A stretch of DNA of 64,000 nucleotides from Hibiscus mutabilis (lineage: Eukaryota; Streptophyta; Magnoliopsida; Malvales; Malvaceae). The stretch covers positions 84,745,909 to 84,809,908 of the forward strand of contig CM033714.1 in assembly GCA_019671005.1 (NCBI GenBank), given 5' to 3'. This document shows, piece by piece, positions 11,026 to 24,122 of this stretch (positions within the stretch are counted from its first letter, which is position 1; every line of letters begins with the position of its first letter). The notes below the pieces were generated by a model. That model worked only from the letters and a program-made list of their open reading frames with translations. It did no database searches and was not told the DNA's origin. Both the position numbers and the translations under genes were made by a program.

Positions 11026-13419
11026 TCTTTGTTTGTCTAGAACAAAACACTAATCTCTCATATTCTATGACCATACTTTACTCCTTTTTTGTTTCCTTAA
11101 ATATCGTAATAGGCCTCGAAGTTTAAGTAAGTCGAACCTTTGTTTGTTTCTTTAGCTATTTTATGCGCATTAGTCCTTAATTAACATTGATCAAGCAAAT
11201 ATAGACTCTTGTGTCAATGTCTAATCCGATAGATTTAACCTTTGTTGAACTTCTTTTCACATGTTTTCGAAATGAATTAGTTTATCGTTGATAGATCTAA
11301 CAGATTAAATTGTGTATGGATATGATGGCTGATGTCCCTTAGTGATGGGAATCCCGTTCGAATCCACCTCTAACATTATCTTCTAGGATCATATGTATTA
11401 CGGTATGATTTAATTTTTTGTAACCAATCATTCATAACGTTTTCTTAATTTATAGTCTTTTTGAGCTTTTTTAATGTATTAAGATTTTTTTTCTTTGTAA
11501 GCCATACACAAATTTTTAGGACGAAGATAACAAACAACAACAGTAATACTATATTTTGGCAAAAAAATAAATAAATAGTGAAATTATCTTTTATCCATAC
11601 TATTCAACCTAAAAAACATCGAGAAAATGACAAACTTGACTATAAAAAACATCTAGATGTTCAAAAGTTTGACTGTAAGTGACATCTAGACGTTCAAAAA
11701 GTTGTGTATATACTCTATTACACCTTTGAACGTCTAACTTTTGAAGGTTAGCACTGGTCTGGTCCCTCCTAATGATAATGCCATGTTTCGGATTATCTGT
11801 GAATCGGTTTCCATATGCACGCATGGCATGGACCCCTTCTCACTCCTAATTTCCAATTTAAGGGTTTTTGAGCTTTGTTTATTACCTATCATTATCAGTA
11901 GGTTGCGTAAAACTCCACTCAAAAAAACTGAATTATTGGACTTGAATCAACTTGATCGAATGTCCATCCCTACCTATCATCAGCTCAAACAAAGTAATGA
12001 AAAGCACAACACAATGAGATCGACTTTCTGGTTTGGCCCGAACATCAATTTCTGCAGAACTTCGAATATACATGTCCATGGCTTTGTTATGTCTATCCTC
12101 AGCATTAACTTGTTCATTATACGGGAGTGCAAACTAATTAACTAATATTATTTAGTTTAATTGATTCGATTAATGCAATTGTTCATTATATACGGTAGGT
12201 CGATGAGGATTGTTTTTAATATTTTTAAATTGAACTGATTAACTCTGCATAAACCAATATGAAATAACTTAAAACGGTAAATGAAATAGATAAAATCTAA
12301 TATTAACAAAAACCTAGACAAAAAAAGCATTTATTTGTGTAAATATTAAAATTACTAATGAACTTTGGTTAAATGTGTGATGTTATACATAAACTTTGAA
12401 TTTGTACAATTATACACGTTAGATTAGTTTTTCTTTCTTTTTTTATTTTGGTTTGAATTGGTTATCGATGTTTTGAAATCTCTATTAATAAATAAAAAAT
12501 CATATTTTTCAAATCAAAAAATAAATAAATTTTATTTCGCTGAGCAAAAATATATATACGTGAAATTTTGATTTTGATTAAATTATACACATTTTAAACA
12601 ATAAATATATCAATTCATTTTCATATTAGATAAAGCTAATTATTTGTGTATATAATATTTAAACGTAAAATAATATAATATGTTAATAATTTGTAAATTG
12701 AACTTGTATGTTGTGGACTTAAGCTACCAGTACCAGTTGAGTTTGTGTGTTTTCTTTTCTCTAATAGACAAAGAATCTATGACTCTTTGATTAAAAGAAT
12801 ATTGAATAAAATAAAAAGTTTCACAAAATCAAAATTCATATATAATATTACATTTAAATTGATTCGGCTTTGAATAATTAGCCTCAGTCGCAATCCTTAA
12901 ATTTGTATTTATCGTGGAATACAATGACTGGATGTAATCCTTTTTAGGTTTGGCTTTATTATTATCATAGAATACGTGGCTTTTGACTCTGAATGTTCTT
13001 CACTCATTAGCGGTGACTGAAACACGTGACCTTGTCTTTAGCGTTTGTAAGATGCAACCGCGAAGGGATGGACAGTATAAATTTATAAGAAAACTATATT
13101 TAATCGAGTGACGGTAGAAACTAAAAAAATTTATAAGCGTCATAATTTTGAGGTTAAGAATTTATATTTTAGGCTTAGATTTTATGGTTTAAATTTTAAG
13201 ATAATATAATGAAAGATTTATGTTTAAATTTATAAAGTTTAAATTATAATCGAAACTCAAAATTCTAGTCACAATCATAAATATTATACGCCTAAATTTA
13301 AACTATAAATATTGATGTATTGAATAATTACCCTTGATAAATCACCTTGCAGACATATGGACATAATTATTGTAATGTTTTAGTCGTCAAATCACCTTAA
13401 AGAAAAACATTTTGCAGAA
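11026..13419. other. Intergenic DNA, no recognisable gene
   Basis: AT-rich. 11609-11740 has short imperfect repeats around GACATCTAGACGTTCAAAA, including a perfect 14-bp palindrome AACATCTAGATGTT at 11648-11661. An ORF of 134 codons (11741-12145, plus) has no motif I recognise and its composition does not stand out; I do not call it a gene. 13136-13250 has further TTTAGG-like words. Confidence 0.4.
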
Positions 13420-14410
13420 ATGGAGCTCTATGTGGGGCGTGAATCTTGTTGTTCCCGGCTCTGTGGGGGTATGTTGTTATCGTGGGTTGAGTGTTGTATC
13501 AAGCCTTCTTCAAAGCCTATATGGCTGGTAGCTTTCTTTAGCATATGCTGATCCATATGGTTATACCGTAATGATATTGTGTTCAATAGCAAAACTTTAA
13601 ACGAAGGTCAACTATTTGAAGCTTCTTTGCTAAGAACTTTTAGGTGGTGCCAATGTAATTGGCCTGATCAATTCTTTTCTGAAAGTTACTTCATGGCTAA
13701 TCCTTCTCTTGTGAAAGTTCAGCCTTTATCCCGAAAGGTTTCGCCTCGTTGGAGACCTCCACCCTCTAACGTGCTTAAATTTAATGTAGATGGTGCGGTA
13801 TGTAGTAGTTTTGGTGAGGCGAGTATAAGTGGAGTGTTGAGGAATTTCTCGGAAAAGGTTCTAGTAAAGTTCTCTAAATCAGTGGGTGTACTGGACGCTA
13901 CTTCAGCCGAGATTTTGGCCATTAAAGAAGGTGGGCTAATTTGTAAGGCTAATGCTAATTTGTTGTCAAAGAAACTTGTTATCAAAACTGATAGCTCCTT
14001 AGCTTGCAATTGGTTCGCGTATCCGCGGGTTGCTCCTATGCCTTTTAAAGTGGAAATTCTGGAGGTATGTAATTTGTGTGCCTCTCTCGAGTGGAGGGTC
14101 ATTTTAGTGAATCGAGATTCAAACACTGAAGCTGACTTTCTGGCCAAAAGCAGGATCGATAAGTCTGATCAGTTGTTGTGGGTCGATTCAGGGGTTGCTT
14201 TGTAGAGCCTTCATCCGTGGTGCAAGTCGGGACCGTTTGGTGTTGCTCTATGCCTGGGGAGTCATTGCTAGAGCTATGTCGCCGATATTATTGAGTGATG
14301 TTGGTTGATTTAGTGTGCGTAATCAAATTTAAAGACACTCTTTTCTTCCTTTTAATGCTTGGACTTGATCTTGTCAAGATCAGGTACGAAATGAGTTTTT
14401 AATGAAGTCC
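13420..14410 (+). pseudogene. LINE 3' fragment with full RNase H-like domain and tail
   Basis: The open stretch 13579-14205 (208 codons) contains a complete RNase H-like domain. It has KFNVDGA (Asp), SAEILAIKE (Glu), IKTDSSLACNWF (Asp) and NRDSNTEADFLAK (Asp), so all four acidic residues are kept. Upstream, 13480-13578 reads SIWLYRNDIVFN, the linker that precedes this domain in LINE ORF2, but with a TGA stop in front of it (13548-13550, probably a former Trp codon). The reverse transcriptase and endonuclease are missing. The 3' tail ends near 14405 with GTTTTTAATGAAGTC, as in the other LINE pieces. It is a 5'-truncated, non-mobile copy. Confidence 0.78.
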
Positions 14411-15033
14411 GATTTATTTTTAAAAAGATATATATGATCTAAAAATGAATATTTTTATAATACAGCATTAGTAAGTAAATAATTTTACAACTTTAAAATA
14501 GATATAATAATTATTTCATCTAATATGTGGTATCATGCAGTCCACAATGATAAAGCATTAAATTATAATTCATGATAGGATTTGTGTGTGAATTGAGTTT
14601 GCTTATTCAAAATCTAGCTTCAATATTGCATACTGAAAAACTCGATGCTCGATATTTAAAATGCATGTCTTATATAAATATTATTATAGTATGTAATTTA
14701 ATTTTAAATAAAATAATTATTAAATATTAATAATTCAAAGTTCAATTGGATTGAATTCTAATCTAATTTCAACTGAATATTGGATCGATTAATTAATCTA
14801 ATCATTAGGCACACATATATAAGGTGAGTTATCTAACTTTAATTTCTTGAACAAATCTAACTTTAATAGTTAAAAACCAACCGAAATGATTAAAAAAATT
14901 AAATAAGTTTAATAAAAAAAGCAATAATCAAATTAAGTTTTTTGAATTATGAATTACAATTAATTGAGTCTATTTTGCCAATGCCACTAATAACTTGTTT
15001 AGTGATAACATGACAGCTAATGTAGAAAAATAA
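14411..15033. other. AT-rich intergenic DNA, nothing recognised
   Basis: No ORF of note and no clear repeat. Confidence 0.4.
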
Positions 15034-15440
15034 TATTATATAATGTTTTACCAGAAATATTATATATCTCAAACTACTTGAGATTAATTCAAATTATTTT
15101 ATGAAATAAATAATATTATAAATAATATAAAATATATTATTTGTATATATATCAATATATATAAATAAATAATTTAAGGGGTTTGAACCCACTTAAAATA
15201 TAAAGGCTAAGTTTTAACCACTAAACCAACTAGATATTATATAATGTTTTACCAGAAATATTATATATCTCAAACTACTTGAGATTAATTCAAATTATTT
15301 TATGAAATAAATAATACTATAAATGATATTAATATATAAAAATATAATTATATTTTTATATATTATTAATAATATAAATATTTAAAAAAACTCTAAAATA
15401 TTCATAAAAATGATATATTTATATTATTAATAAGATATAT

Positions 15441-15535
15441 AAAAACCACTAAACCCTAAACTATTAACCCACAAACCCCAAACCCTCAAACTTAAACTCT
15501 AAACCTTAGAATTTAGGATTTAAGATTTTTTATAT
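15441..15535. repeat. Telomere-like words (CCCTAAA type)
   Basis: Contains CTAAACCCTAAACTATTAA, CCCCAAACCCTCAAAC and CTCTAAACC: degenerate plant telomere repeat units in the CCCTAAA orientation. Confidence 0.5.
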
Positions 15536-15879
15536 ATTAATGTTATGAATATTTTGGGTTTTTTAAAATAATATATTATATTATAAACAATATATAAAAT
15601 ATATATTATTTAAATTATATAAACTTATCCATTTGGTTCAACCAAATTATTTTATGAAAAAAATAATATTAAAAAAAATATTAATATGTAAATAATATAG
15701 AATATATTGTTTACATATATATCAATAAAAATATATAATTCAAATATCTTATGGTTTGAGGTTTGGGCTTTGTAGTTTAAAGCTTAAAATTTTTATATAT
15801 TATTTATAATATGAATATTATATAAAAATAAAAATAATACACTTTTATTTAATCGGATTGATGACGTTTATATTGTGTT

Positions 15880-16245
15880 TGCTTTTGCAATATGTTATGT
15901 GAAATTAATGGATTGATTGATGTCATCGCCAAAGAAGAGTCTAGATAGATCGTGTTGGTTTCGAGTCATGGCCTATTTAAATGTTGTACTGCTGATCTTT
16001 CGCTGCTGTAGTGTTGCAATTCTGATGGCATGCGTAAGGACTGGAACTGTGAGTTGTGAACTGCTTACTAGAGATAGCATTAGTGTCGGTTAGTGTGTTT
16101 TCATGGTTTTATGTTTTTGACTGTTAGCCGTTTGACTTGGGGGTTTCTTCATGCTCTTGGAGTTGGTCCTTGCTCTAACAATCATATTACACTCTTTTCC
16201 TTCAAACTAGAATAAGAATTAGAAAAGGTTTTAATGAAGCCTATA
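15880..16245 (+). mobile_element. LINE 3' tail, very decayed
   Basis: Starts with a remnant readable as VIAKEES, like the NxxADxLAK end of the LINE RNase H domain. It ends at about 16243 with GGTTTTAATGAAGC, the shared LINE tail. No usable ORF. Confidence 0.5.
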
Positions 16246-16510
16246 ATGATATTTGATATGTATGATTTATACTCAATAAAATTATATCATTTTTTGATAA
16301 AAAAATATACTTTTATTTATATATATTGATATATACATATAATATTTTATATTATTTATAGTATTATTTATTTCATAAAATAATTTGAATTAATCTCAAC
16401 TAGTTTGAGATGTATAATATTTGTGGTAAAATATTACATAATTTCAAGTTAGTTTAGTAGTTAAGGCTTAGACTTTCTATTTGAAGGTCTTGGGTTTAAA
16501 CCCGTCCAAG

Positions 16511-17538
16511 CATATTATTTTAATATTTTTTTCTCCAGCAAAACGACATCGTTTTGGATTAAATTAGACTTTAAAATAGCCGCGGCATCGTTTTGACTTA
16601 ACGGTAGTGTTAAGAGATAACGACGGAGTGGTATTTTCGAGTCACAAACTATAGTTCTGTGTTTGTTTTGAACTTTTTTAAAATTCGATGGCATTTTCGA
16701 ATCAACGACAATAGTTGAGTGATATGTAGTGTAGTTTACCTTTTTTATTACTTGGAAACGTTTGTTTCTTATGTTTTATTTCAAGCATTTGATACTTTTT
16801 ATATTTTTTTAAGTTTTGATATGCTAAAGGTCCTTGTATTATTTCAAAATTTTAATTTTATATGTATATTTAATTTAGTCCTTATTTTGTATTTCAAGTT
16901 GTTTTGATATGCTAAAGTTTTTTATAGTTATCATGTTAGAGGTTAACGATTGAACAAAGTTAGAGGACCAAGATTTTTAAGTAAAAAATAGTACATAGAC
17001 TTAATGTTGCAAAGGTAAAATATAGGATTGAAATTTTAGTTTTAAAATAGTGGAGGGACTCCAAACGTATTTAAATACTTTAATATTTTTATGATTTTTA
17101 ATAACTTTCTATAATTGTTTTATGATTTTTTCTAACTTTTATGGATTTTATATTTTAAATATATATATTAACTTTTCAAATATAAAAAGCCCTCGTAAAA
17201 TAATGAAAAAATTTTAATTTTACTCTTAATAAAAAAATCAACAACCATTTATACCCTCCATAATCATACGTAATCATTTTCCACATCAATTGTCACCCAT
17301 TTTCGATTAAAACTTAATTTAACTTTTCATTGTTTTTGAAGGGCTTTTCTGCCATTCAACACTTTTTTTGGTCATGTATGTCTAGATGAAGTTTATTCAA
17401 GTGGGCCAGTTTAAGCTGCCATCAAATTTTAAGAAGTCTAGTATAGAATATAATTAATATAGGGGCTTTGATTTCAAATCAAACCCAATTATCATTAGCA
17501 AAAGACAACACTGTACACTTTGGGTTTGATTAATTGAA
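16511..17538. other. AT-rich intergenic DNA
   Basis: No gene seen. A short palindrome-like AAAACGACATCGTTTT lies at 16541-16556. The ORF at 16719-16907 is low-complexity and not convincing. Confidence 0.4.
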
Positions 17539-17938
17539 GAAAAGAAGATGCCATACATATCCATCATTTTTCCCCACCAAACAATGGTCAGAGATGCTTA
17601 TCATATCCATCATTCTAGAAATTACAATTTTATTAAAACTCCATGTTACAACATATGCACATATCTTGACATAGCATATTACATTTGTAATGAATACAGA
17701 AATGGAATATATGTAGCTGTAGATGACTAATCTTACAACAAGAATCTCAGTAAGAGGAGAAATTGCAACACGTTTAGGTTTCATTGGGATAAAAAGGCAA
17801 GTGGAAGTTATTTGAAATGGGTTACTGGGGGTGCAATTTTCACATTCTACATACCTCAGAAGAATCTGATAAAATGATTTTGTACACTCCCAAAAGTATG
17901 TTGCTCTTTGTGGAACCGATTATTGGTTCGAGTTTTAA

Positions 17939-20900
17939 TCAATCCTTCATCCTTTCGTATCGGCTCACCACATTGGCAAGAGCATTTATCAATGACTCTG
18001 GATCAAAAATTGTGCCCACTTTTGGATCGTTTATGGACTTAACAACGACCTGCAGAGAACCATATTTCGGCAGCTTGTTATAATATCATGATAGAATTAG
18101 TGGATCGGAACTCCAAAATAGAGCAGTTTAAGTGTTTAGGTTATGGAGTACCTTAGTCATTAGTACTAAATGTTCGAATTAAATACATAGGATAGGAGAC
18201 TACCACATTAGTAGACTACGTTCTCCTTGTTAACAAGAATCACTCAAGTACATGGATCGTAACACTAGTCAAGTTTGCTTGCTTGAGATCGGAAAGGAAA
18301 GAGATTCCCTCTAAACGGATAGTGGACAAGCTTCCACAGGAAACTCAAGGAAATAGCAGGGTTTTTTTCCAGTTCTAGGACTGGTTCTCCTAATAAACTA
18401 ACTTAATACAACTAACTCTGTAAGTGACCATATGAGTCGGTTCACCTAGCTAGCAGTGGTGAGAAATTGGTTTGATAAGAATCGGATTAGGGTTGTAGGC
18501 AAACATACCACGTCAACAATTCCTTGGGAAGACAAGCTTTGGATGTCTATGGAAATTTCACCATCGTTGGGCACCAAAAGTGTGTTGATGTACTGACTAG
18601 GCTGCACAAAGAATGAAATGCAATACATGAGATTGTCTGCTTTCTGTTTTCCTAACTTTTCGGCACAAGAAGGTATTCATTCTTGAATCTTCTCAACGTC
18701 TGTACTTCAGTCATTAGCTAAGGAAAATGTTTTCAATTTCAAAAAAGATAGTTGTAGGTTGCACTAATAGGAATAAATTAAAGCAGTCATCATAACCGAT
18801 GCAGAGTGTGCAAGTTATCAACTGTAACTAAATTTATCCACTCACTAGGTTTCTTAAACAATTCTGAGAATCTCCATATGTACGATTCAGAGCATCTGTA
18901 ATAGCAGTAACAAAAGAAGATGCAGAGAAGCCACTTGTCTCTCGATCATGAAAACCGTTCAACAAAAGAACCTAAGAGGGGTAGGAGCCAAATCAGTTCT
19001 ATACATCAAACAGTATGTCTTTAATGGCTCAATAAGTTGATACCTTAGGACAGGACCTAGAAGAAATTATCTCCCCAATGCCGAGTAAGACCTAAAGATA
19101 AGTTACACAGAATGACAAACATTATATTAACAGTTCAAAAAAAGATGGAAAAATCTTGGACTAGATCAGAAACTTCTCGAGAAATAAAAGAATCACTGAA
19201 TGTTTGCTAATAAAACAGATAGAAGCCAAAGTTCAGGTGAATATACTTCAATTTTCTAACCCATAACAAAATGTTCAGTCAACATGGCACCTGATATCCC
19301 ATCCAAAAAGTTGTTTTCATGACATACCAATAAAATTTAGAAAGAAAAAGATATAACTCCCTTTTAATGTTCCCACATGAAAATGTAATAATAATATTGC
19401 TAAAGGGCAATAAATCCAAGTTGATTTCCTCTAATTGAAGAGCATCATCATTCACTAATTGTTGCCATCATAACAATGCCATTTCTGATAAAAACAGAAG
19501 CCACCAAAACATTTATCAGCATCAAGTAGCATCTGAACTACCATCCTGGGAACTTTAAAGCACATACTTTTTGTTTGCACATTCAAGAACTTATGTAAGT
19601 TAAGGTGGCTGAGTATTTATTTGCATGTATAAAAGTGTAATGCATATTAAAAAGGTATGTGGATGTCTTTGTTAGATATTAAAAGATTGAATTTTCTGTC
19701 AAAAAAAAAGGTATTAAAAGATTGAAGAATGTTACCAATGATGGGCAAAGGGAAGTGAAGAGAGAGCCCATAGCATAAACTATACAGTCCACATTGTACA
19801 ACTGATCCAGAACAGCTGGGTTTACAGTTGGGAAAACCTGGTCAAGGAGAATTGCAGTCATATTTTAAGAACACAAATTTGCAAGATTAACAGTAGATAT
19901 TACAATCCATGCTTAAAAGTAGGAATAATAGACACATAAGAAGGGCATCAATGAAAAAAAAATCAGATCTTATTCCATGTACAACAAAGCAAAAACTAAA
20001 GGGTCTTATCATTTACCTCATGTAGTGAATTCCTACCCTCACTTGACATGTAGAATACCCTTTTTATTCTTGATGGAAGAGCTGGAACTGATGATCTTCC
20101 CTATATGTAAGAATGTAGCAACTGATAAATCTGAAACTCAAAAAAGAAGCTCATATAAAACTTACACATTAATTTTTTATTAATGGAGCATTGATTTCAG
20201 TTTGAAAGCGATACATTTAAAGCATGAACTACAAGTGTCAAATTTTATTATCATTAGTAAAAAATTTCCTCATTCAGAAACAATTAATGGTCATTCCAAG
20301 GATAAGGGGGAGCATCTCCGGGACAAATAAGACTAGAACAACAGTAAAACTGAATACAGAACAGCATTAAGAACTCCAAACTTCCCAAATTCCCCCTCCC
20401 CACACCATCCCACAAACTCCAAAGCAAACACAGTGATAACATGTTTTGGCCACTAGGTCAAGAGGTTTTCACTTTTCAACCATTATAACTCTAGCATCTT
20501 TGAGATTTAAAATCAAAGAGAATGAGAGAATCAAGGCATCACACCGAGTGTCGGTCTTATTATGATATCTTAATCCTGGAAGTTAAATCTGGAATGCAAA
20601 AGTTCATCGACACTTTTATCATAGGCATTTCATCATGAATTAAACTTGGCAAACCTTATCTACAGGTCCTTTGACGTTGGTTGGATGGGAAATTTCATTC
20701 TGGCCTCGTATAATTGTCCCATCCTGCATAAGACGAGTTATTAAGAAGAAAATTATTAAGTAAAAAAATATAGGTTTTAATGCTTGAAATATACAAATAC
20801 TCTTTAACATGCCATCCCAATCAAGGATGAATTCTCATGTTATTCAATCATTCCCATACCAAACAAAATTGGCCAATAATAACAGAATAAATCAGAAAAG

Positions 20901-23626
20901 ATCACAACTGGTCAATGAACTACCAACTATGTGTCAAATGGGACTTGAATAATTTGATAGGAATGTCATATGTACCCATAATTCACATCCTAAAGTGAGC
21001 CTGTCATTTGTTGAAATGACTGGGAGGACCAAACTTTCTGCTGGAATATCTGAAACACGTGAAAACAAAAATATAGCAGCATCTAAGGACTGAAAAAATA
21101 CACGTGCCCCTGCAAAGAAAAAATTCCCAATGCTGCAATCCAAGAAAAAAGTCAATAAGATTGTATTAATTGTCTGCGAAAATACTAATTACATATACAT
21201 GAGAACTAGTACTCTTGAGACGAATCTACCCTACCATGCCCTGAAAGAAACAACAAACAGAAAAGCAAAATACTAGATTTTTTTATAAATCCAAATTCTA
21301 TTAATCCAAAAAGAACAGTAATCTGTTACATTGTACATCATTCACCTCTACCTATAACATCTATACAATTATATTTCCCAAGTTGCACGGATTTGACCAT
21401 TAACAAAATCACTTCTATTAATCTTAACTCCTAACAGCTTTAGCTTTACAGATTCTTTTATAAATCCCGGCAATAGCAAATCAGGTCTTTGTGTATTCCT
21501 GAAACGTATATCATTCCGCTCCCTCCAAAGCAAAATAGAAGTTACATATTCATGAGAACTGGTACTCCTGAGACTAATCTACATTACCATGCCCAGGAAG
21601 AAAAAACAAACAGTAAAGCAAAAAAGAATGAGCCAGCTTCTAGTTGAACAAAAGGAAAATACAGAACTGAACCAAATAAAAAGTAGCACTTAAATCTGTT
21701 GTTAATCAAATTGAAACCGTAGAAAAAAATCATAGAAACAACTTTCTATGCCAGGTACCACAGCAGGCTTAATAATACCAAATGCTCAACAGTGCATGGA
21801 TACTTAAGGCATGGAAACTCCAGGAGCGATTAGTCTTTCAATGAACTAAAACAGAAACCTTGATAAGGTAATAGATATAACAAAACAAAGTACCTTCCGT
21901 TACTGAAACAGAATGATTCATTAGGCCTTCTCAGAATCTGTATTCAAGGATATCATATATTAATCTTCATCCCAATCATTGTTTCAACCAAGTAGTGATG
22001 AAACATTGAATATGCAGCAGATTACAGAAGACATAAAAGGTGATTAACATTTAAGTATGATTTGATACGGATGATACAGCATTGCAAAATAAAGCATGTT
22101 TGTTTGATAAAAAGACAAATAGATAAAATGCTATGAAATCTGGTATAGATAACAATAACACAAGAACTAACCTCATTCTGAAAGTAAGCCAAAAAAGCTC
22201 GAATTGTTTCCCTGTATGGTTTTGATACACCTCCCCATAGTGAATGTTCTTCTTCCAATATTCCATACCTGTCAAATTCTCAACTCAGCACATTACTCAA
22301 TACTCCCACCATATTTACCACCTAGCAAGTAAATAAAAAAATTCAGAATACAAACATCCAAAGCAATAGGAGTTAAAAGTGGATAATCATTAATTTATTC
22401 TAAATACATAATAAACTATATATTTATATGCAACAAGAAATCCAAATAAGATAAAAGTTAGTAACAGAATTGTCAAATTTGTAATAAATTTCCATGTTTA
22501 GGTTTAGAATGAAGTTTAAAAATCACAGTTAACAAAGAATGTTCTATTTGAATCATCTTCTGACTCTTAAGTGGCTGCAAGTGCCTCTTTATGTTAGTGC
22601 ATTCATGCTTGTGTGCATGTTCATGTACAAGAGTAGCTTTGGAAATTATCAATAAAATAGAGTATATTGAAAATAACATAAACAAAAAAGAAAAGCAGCA
22701 ATCAAATTATCAAAATTGGCTGAACCAGAGGGAAAAAATCTAAATGACTTAATCAATAGTGTTAAAATGAAAGTACTACAGCAAAATTATCAAAGGGAAA
22801 CACTACCATTCCGACTTGGCTTGTTGTGGATTAATAGGCAAACGATGACCAAGCAATCTTCGGACAGCCAGAGCTTCGGAAGTGCTTTCATCAGCCAATC
22901 TCAAACATCTTGACCTTATGTCCCCAACAGCAGGACCACCTAAACAATGTCAAGATTACCGTATAAAATTTCAAAGCCATCGCACTAATTCAGAAACAAA
23001 AATTTTTATCTCACATCAATGAGATTCTCCAAATCATGATATAATAATACCCAAACACAATCTAATGAAAATAAGGCCATCTGATTAAGCAATTAAAGTG
23101 CAGGCAAAATTATTTCTTTCATTTCAAGACTTAACTTCAACAGCTTATGTTTCCTATTTCAATTGAGAATTGTTTTCTGATAACTCCTAAATTACTGCTT
23201 TAAGAGTTACGTGTTAGAAATGGGTAATTTTTTTTACCGAGAACTCGAACAATCTCGGCAGTACTTCCTCCATCATCAGAAACAGGAAGAACATGAGCAA
23301 CGCGAACTGTTAACTTCTTAAGCTCTTCCACAACGCCATTAAATGCCGTCCCACCTAAAGCCACCATAGAAATTAAAGAAAAAAAGTCCAAATCTATGAA
23401 GTTTTTCAATTAAATTTGGAATATTTATTAATCAAAACGATGAGAAAATGGTACCTGAGAAGACGAGCAATGAAGGCTGCGAAGGTCGAGGGTTAGAGGA
23501 GCAATGGCAGCGGGTAGCCATGGATTTAGAGGGGAAATGGAAGGGTAATTTGGGGATCTTGAGAAGAAAAAGAGGAGGAGAGGGTTTACAGGAAAATGGT
23601 CCTAACAAACTACAAGGTTCCGCCAT
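17939..23626 (-). CDS. MEE18: CofD/UPF0052-family protein, MEE18 type, 12 exons
   Basis: Exons (minus): 23626-23455, 23354-23238, 22939-22807, 22268-22172, 21937-21894, 21132-20976, 20723-20655, 19837-19736, 19091-19044, 18971-18846, 18601-18509, 18049-17939. All introns are GT..AG; the exons total 1269 nt, 422 aa, with one frame throughout. Residues 1-57 are Ser/Pro/Lys-rich and low in acidic residues, like a chloroplast transit peptide. The CofD/YvcK fold follows: SGGTAFNGVVEELK (57-70), SDDGGSTAEIVR (83-94), GPAVGDIRSR (98-107), SNGSIGNFFFAGAR, the YAMGSLFTSLCPSL segment, and the C-terminal VLLGIGEII and QYINTLLVPNDGEI blocks. Bacterial YvcK binds UDP-sugars and CofD is a phospholactate transferase; the plant function is not settled. 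I recall the Arabidopsis counterpart as MEE18 (At2g34090), named for embryo arrest. Nothing is broken. Intron 5 holds a LINE fragment. Confidence 0.93.
21189..21623 (-). mobile_element. LINE 3' fragment in intron 5, flanked by 82-bp direct repeats
   Basis: 21271-21541 reads on the minus strand as LLWRERNDIRFRNTQR.. ending in a stop, then a short tail finishing in ATAAAAAAA at about 21280. This resembles the zinc-binding/RVT C-terminal part of LINE ORF2 with an A-rich 3' end. On each side is a copy of the same 82 bp (21189-21270 and 21542-21623) with 10 differences, about 88% identical. The likely reading is an old insertion with an unusually long target duplication; a tandem duplication of the site is the alternative. 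Confidence 0.65.
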
Positions 23627-23659
23627 ATTCCCGCGATTTCCAACATTTTCCCTTGTCTG

Positions 23660-24122
23660 AAAATAACGCCTTTTAAAATTTAATCTTTTTTCCTATTTTT
23701 TTGTGGGTGTATAAAACATAAATATATGGAATATATATTATATAATCCTTTGAGCTTTTCATGACCGTTCATGCAGTTGGGTGGATACAGGATTGGATCA
23801 AGAGACAGTCCAATGGGTTTTTGCACGTTGACTTAAGATTTGTTTATAAATAATATTTATCAATTAATGAGAAAATATTCTATGTACTTCACAATCGAAT
23901 TTATTTTAATGTTTAGTGGGTTAGTTTAGGGTTTATAGCTTATGAGTTTATGTTTTATGGATTAGAATTTAGGGTTTAGGGTTTAGAGATATAATTTAGG
24001 TTTTAAGATTAGGAGATTTGAATTTTAATTTTTAAGGTGAAATTAAGTATGCTTGTGGAAAAGTTTTATTTTTCCACTGTGAGTGCATGATATAATAAAC
24101 CTTATTTAATACATCCAAATAC
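23660..24122. other. Intergenic DNA with telomere-like words at 23930-24015
   Basis: Contains GAATTTAGGGTTTAGGGTTT and diverged neighbours, the clearest telomere-like run in the window, with no gene. Confidence 0.5.

Larger units (their letters stand above)
15034..16510. repeat. Inverted/direct repeat cluster with tRNA-like ends
   Basis: A unit of about 95 bp (TTTTACCAGAAATATTATA … TTGAGATTAATTCAAATT) occurs at 15034-15128 and again at 15235-15329, exactly 201 bp apart. It occurs in inverted form at about 16340-16435, and as a weak copy near 15640-15690. Next to the second and the inverted copies lie matching pieces (15178-15232 minus, 16447-16507 plus) that look like a degenerate tRNA: a box A-like TTAGTTTAGTAGTTAA and a box B-like GGGTTTAAACCC. 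The pair makes inverted ends of about 160 bp around an AT-rich core that also holds a LINE tail (15880-16245). Which kind of transposon this is remains open. Confidence 0.6.

Noticed and set aside
11741..12145. 134-codon plus-strand ORF
   Set aside because: No motif, no splice or promoter support, and a low-complexity repeat at its 5' side; not enough to call a gene.
16447..16507. Functional tRNA gene
   Set aside because: Box A- and B-like words are present but the acceptor stem and anticodon arm do not pair properly; at best a tRNA-derived repeat.
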